DNA from: Auriscalpium vulgare
Lineage: Eukaryota > Basidiomycota > Agaricomycetes > Russulales > Auriscalpiaceae
Length of the DNA stretch: 64,000 nucleotides
Assembly (NCBI GenBank): GCA_019915015.1
Contig: JAHBBC010000015.1
Coordinates: 1,488,001 to 1,552,000 of the forward strand
Direction: 5' to 3'
Below are positions 60,503 through 64,000 of the stretch, in pieces. The translations under genes and the position numbers were made by a program. The notes under the pieces were generated by a model. It did no database searches. It was given only the letters and a program-made list of their open reading frames with translations, and was not told where the DNA came from. Every line of letters starts with the position of its first letter. Positions within the stretch are counted from its first letter, which is position 1.

Positions 60503-61554
60503 ATGATTTCCCGTTTCTCCAAATCGTTTTTCGTGATCATATTGCTCCTGGTACGTCGCTAAACGAGTCATACGCGCGCACCGCGTTTGAAACTGCGAAG
60601 CTGCTAGTTGCTTCGGTGGCTCTCTTGCACCCGCCCGCCCGCGCACACTTAGACCCATGGACCGGTGACCTCTTCGGTGCAGGTGGCGTCGAGGAGGCTT
60701 TCCACGCGATACCACCATCGAAGACTGCGCCTGGAGCACCTGAATCACCACAGAACCCCATTGCGTCTGTGGGTTCTTCTGTATCGGGAGGTGTGATAAT
60801 GCCAAAGCTCGGAAACGCGACGGCCAAGTACGCTAGCCTTTCACGCCACTGCCTTTCGCGCAATTGAATACCATACAGAGCTGCTCTCGGCCGCGCCACG
60901 TGGAAATTACTGTGAGTACTCTCCTATCTCCGGGCCCCGGTATGACTCGCAGTATGAATGACCGGGCGGTGGCGCGCAGACATACGATGACACTACGGTA
61001 CCCGGAGGTTCGTCTCGTCGCGATCCGGACACGTACTGGCGCTGATCGGCGCACTCAATCAGCACCCAACCCTGGATGAGCGGGAGGCGTTCAAATCATA
61101 CATTCACCTCACGTCGCGCCTCTACCCTTGTGGAGAGTGCGCTACCGAATTTCAAGCCCTGCTCCAACGCTTCCCGCCACAAGTACGCGCGCCTCCGCCT
61201 CTCGCTGTGCCTATTTCCTAACTCGCAACAAATTCTTACGCCAGACATCCTCACGGCGCTCCGCGTCTCTCTGGTAAGTCACGCGCGCGTCTCTTAGCCA
61301 CAGCTTCGTGGGGCGAACCCTAACTTGAACTTCATTATGTGCTGTGCAGGCTGTGCCACGTCCATAACCAGGTCAACGAGCGCTTGAAGAAGCCAGAGTT
61401 CGACTGTGCGCATCTCGATGACGAGTATGATTGCGGGTGCGGGGACGACCCCATAGCTTCGCCGTCTCCCGCGGCGAACGACCCGATGGATCTGGAGAGA
61501 GATCCGAATAAAGACGAGCGCACGGGCGCCGACCTCGTCAAGGGCGGCCGCTGA
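60503..61554 (+). CDS. ERV2: FAD-linked sulfhydryl oxidase, ERV2-like
   Basis: It forms disulfide bonds using FAD and O2. The start is ATG 60503 (MISRFSKSFFVIILLL), giving an N-terminal signal anchor that points to the ER, as for Erv2, rather than the mitochondrial Erv1. The Erv1/Alr core is spliced from five exons: MPKLGNATAKAALGRATWKLLH, TMTLRYPE, HPTLDEREAFKSYIHLTSRL, active site YPCGECATEF, ALLQRFPPQTSSRRAASLW, LCHVHNQVNERLKKPEFDC. The CGEC pair and the structural C-16-C pair are present, along with the HNQVN FAD motif. A Cys-Gly-Cys (YDCGCGDD) near the C-terminus matches the shuttle-cysteine position of Erv2. The stop is 61554. The acceptor of intron 1 is a weak GAAG. Confidence 0.9.
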
Positions 61555-61661
61555 CATATTGCACTTTCAAACTGTATCTTGCCACTCGATGCTATCTGTA
61601 TACCTGCTCCACACTGCTAATTTATAGGGTTTCCACGGAAACATACGCGCGGGCGGCGCCG

Positions 61662-63594
61662 TCACTCCGACGCCGCCACATATGCGTTGAAGTTGTACAC
61701 CCGCGGGTTCGCATCAAACTGAAACCCGGCAGGGTGGCAACGAGCCACTACGTGCCCTGCACGGACGACGTCTGCATGCATGCCCCCGCCCGGTTCGAGG
61801 CGCCACGCGAGCTTCGCCACCCCGGCGCCGACGTCAAACCGCTGGCGCTTGTCCTCTGCAGACCAGAGCCACACAACCGCCGGCGCGGTCGCGAACACCA
61901 CCACCCACATTACATCCTCCGTCTGCGCCGTAAAACCCGGCCCATGAATGAAGCGCGAAAATCATAAATGGTGCACAGCCGTGAGACGCGGGCACACAGC
62001 ACGGAGGGACATACACACCAGCTCCCAGTTTTGGGGCCTCGGCACAGGATCGGTCGCGGACGCGGCCTTGGGATGCGGCCGTGCCCAGACGAAGATCTTG
62101 TCCTCGTCGATTGGCGGGAGGCGTCCTTCCTTGAACGCGCGCGCGTAGTAGGCGTTGAGGCGCAGCCATGGCTCATGCGAGAAGCCGTCGACCCACGCCT
62201 GGGAGTTCGGCTGCGCGCCCTTGATAGGGCCCAGGTAGTGTGATTCGCCGTAGTCTTGTCACGCGGTCAGAGCTCGCGGGTGCGTGGACGGAGCGAAGGG
62301 GCAAGGCGTACCGTTCCAGGAGATGACTTGCACGATGTCGATGTGATTGCGGAACGCGAGCACCTGCTCCCATCGGCGTACGAGCAGCCAATCGTCGCCG
62401 CGGTAGACCCACTGTGGCCACAGGTCTCATTAGATACGTGCAGTGCACGGGCAGGGCAGTGCGTACGTTTTTATTCCAGGAATCTGGTCCATAGTGCTAT
62501 CACATCAAGCATAAGAACATGTTTTCGTTTGGAAGATGGTAGACTCTCACCGTGAAGAACCAAGGCGAAACAGCAGCCATGTAGGTACGACCATCGAGAT
62601 GACGCAGGTGATGCTGATCAGAGTCAAGCTTTGGGAATTGTATCTCCTCGCAGGGGGAGCTGCGTGTCAAGTGTAAGGGCCATCCTCCGTTCCACTGCGA
62701 CAAAAAACTGAGTACACTGTGCGGCCATCAGATACAAGCTTACTTACGTGGAAGATGCCGTCAATTGACGAGGTAGAGGGATAGCTTGCTGGATCCATGA
62801 AGAACGCGGGGACCAGATGAATCTAAGGGCCTTCAATTGGTGTTAGGTTCGTCTACCATCTGCAGTCACATGCCGGCGCGATGTCCTCGAGATGCGTTTT
62901 GACCAGCGCCCACGCTTTGTCGAGCGATGCGGAACCGAACGTCGACTGATCTCCGGCGAATGTGGAAATGAACACCTTCCCCTCGTAGCGGAACTGATTC
63001 GGATGATGTCCAAAGAGTCGCACGTAGCTCTTGATGAGCTCGATATCTGATGCTTCCCCTGCAGAAATGGACCTAGAGCGAGTTCAGAATCACAGCGCTG
63101 TCTTGCCACTGGGGTGCACGCGAGGATGCCACGCACGTCATGTCAAAGCTCAAAAACAACTTCATCTCGCTGCGCGTGTCAAGCGCCGCCGCGTAGCAGT
63201 CCGCGACCCTATCCAACTGCCAGTCCTCGCGGCCGACGTTGAGGGCAAAGGCGTCGCTGCGATCCATGAACACGGTCCAGCGCTCACAGCGAGGCACTCA
63301 CAATCCGCTGTCGCGTGCGAGGCGCAGATCATCCGCCCAGTCGGCCCGGGTGTAAGGCTACGCGGGGGAGGCAATGCCAGCATAAGACCGGTGGTGATTG
63401 CGACAGAAAAGACATCGGTACGTAGGTGTTGCCAACCATGAAGCTGCAGGTCAAAGCGACGATGATCGCGTCGGTCAGTCCGGCTACGTTCCGTCGCTTT
63501 GTGAAAGGCGTGTAGTTACTGGCAGACGACGGCTTTGCGTGGCCTGGGGGGCCTATGCCGCGAGGAGTCAAGCTGTGCGGCCATGGGATCGAGG
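61662..63594 (-). CDS. Glycoside hydrolase family 71 alpha-1,3-glucanase (mutanase)
   Basis: It cleaves alpha-1,3-glucan of fungal cell walls. The start is ATG 63594 (MAAQLDSSRHRPPRPRK), spliced to AVVCHFMVGNTYPYTRADW and DAFALNVGREDWQLDRVADC. Then MKLFLSFDMTS, FRYEGKVFISTFAGDQS, VPAFFMDPASYPSTSSIDG, TYMAAVSPWFFTH, WVYRGDDWLLVRRWEQVLAF, the spliced VISWNGESHYLGPIKGA, VDGFSHEPWLRLNAYYARAF and EDKIFVWARPHPK. After that comes a C-terminal beta domain ending FQFDANPRVYNFNAYVAASE at 61662. The FSFDMT, GDQS and SWNDYGES-like blocks are diagnostic for GH71. No signal peptide is seen at this start, which is odd for a wall hydrolase; an upstream leader exon may be missing or the enzyme may be intracellular. 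Confidence 0.88.
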
Positions 63595-64000
63595 AAGGCC
63601 AAAACACGAGGTGGTGGCGGAGGACAGAATTGAACCAGGCGCCGGAGTCGGCCAGGGACCCGGCCGGCTGTGCGGCTGCCGCCGTGCCGGGCGCGCGCTC
63701 TGCTCTTCCCTTACACCGCGTCTTGTCCCACCCCGCAGAACAACGCCATCCTGTGATGGATTCTTGGAGGCATCAGAACAGATGATATTCTGCGACATGT
63801 ACATGCAAGCGGTCTACGTTGCTATGCGGTGCATAACGCGGTAACCACGAGGCAGAAGGTCCAAGCCGGCTCGCCACCCCGGGTCTATTGTGCCTTTCTC
63901 CCCCTCAGAAAGGGAGATGTGGTTGGTACCACAGGCGATCGAAATGTGGGTTACAGTCGCTTTGAGCTCAAAAAAATCGACGCTCGGTGTCCAAAGGAAG
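63595..64000. other. Region upstream of GH71 to the window edge
   Basis: About 400 bases with open frames in the GC-rich first part but no recognisable protein. It may hold a missed 5' exon of the GH71 gene or its promoter. Confidence 0.35.

Overview
This window comes from a filamentous basidiomycete, most likely a wood- or litter-associated Agaricomycete. It is a fairly GC-rich nuclear chromosome with genes split by many 45-70 nt introns. Its products are fungal: a PalB/Rim13 calpain, a Swr1 ATPase, NAD formate dehydrogenase, a GH71 alpha-1,3-glucanase and an F-box/LRR protein. The genus cannot be fixed from sequence alone. Coordinates of spliced genes are start-to-stop spans; exon joins were read by eye from GT/GC...AG borders and frame continuity.

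Layout. 0-4.2 kb: one complete PIF/Harbinger-type DNA transposon with 74-bp perfect terminal inverted repeats, a DDE transposase and a companion gene. The companion gene carries an internal 832-bp tandem duplication, and both element genes have single-base frame breaks. 5.7-15.3 kb: FSH1-type serine hydrolase (-), PalB/Rim13 calpain (+), PKA catalytic subunit (-) and an ArsB/NhaD-type permease (-). 16.1-23.3 kb: SWR1 (+) and a 3-hydroxyacyl/3-hydroxybutyryl-CoA dehydrogenase (+).

23.5-34 kb is the unusual part. Three paralogous homeodomain genes (HDa, HDb, HDc, all -) sit among decayed DNA copies of their neighbours: a 3' scrap of the dehydrogenase gene and two eroded, intron-containing copies of parts of SWR1. 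The unit [SWR1 > dehydrogenase > < homeodomain gene + its 5' flank] appears to have been duplicated repeatedly. Only the homeodomain genes were kept; the other genes rotted. All three share an upstream block with a direct CGACG repeat and a TATA-like box, and each has a second homeodomain-like segment behind the recognisable one.

34-47 kb: succinate/fumarate mitochondrial carrier (-), two tandem small four-helix membrane proteins (-), a broken region, a zinc-less medium-chain dehydrogenase/enoyl reductase (+), Elongator subunit ELP6 (+) and a subtilisin-like protease with prodomain (+). 47.8-54 kb: a large DDX60-like Ski2-type DExH helicase (+). 54.4-64 kb: formate dehydrogenase (-), F-box/LRR protein (-), LSM4 (-), an ERV-type sulfhydryl oxidase (+) divergent from LSM4, and a GH71 glucanase (-). 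Apart from the homeodomain cluster and the transposon this is ordinary housekeeping content. I saw no CRISPR array, rRNA or convincing tRNA gene.
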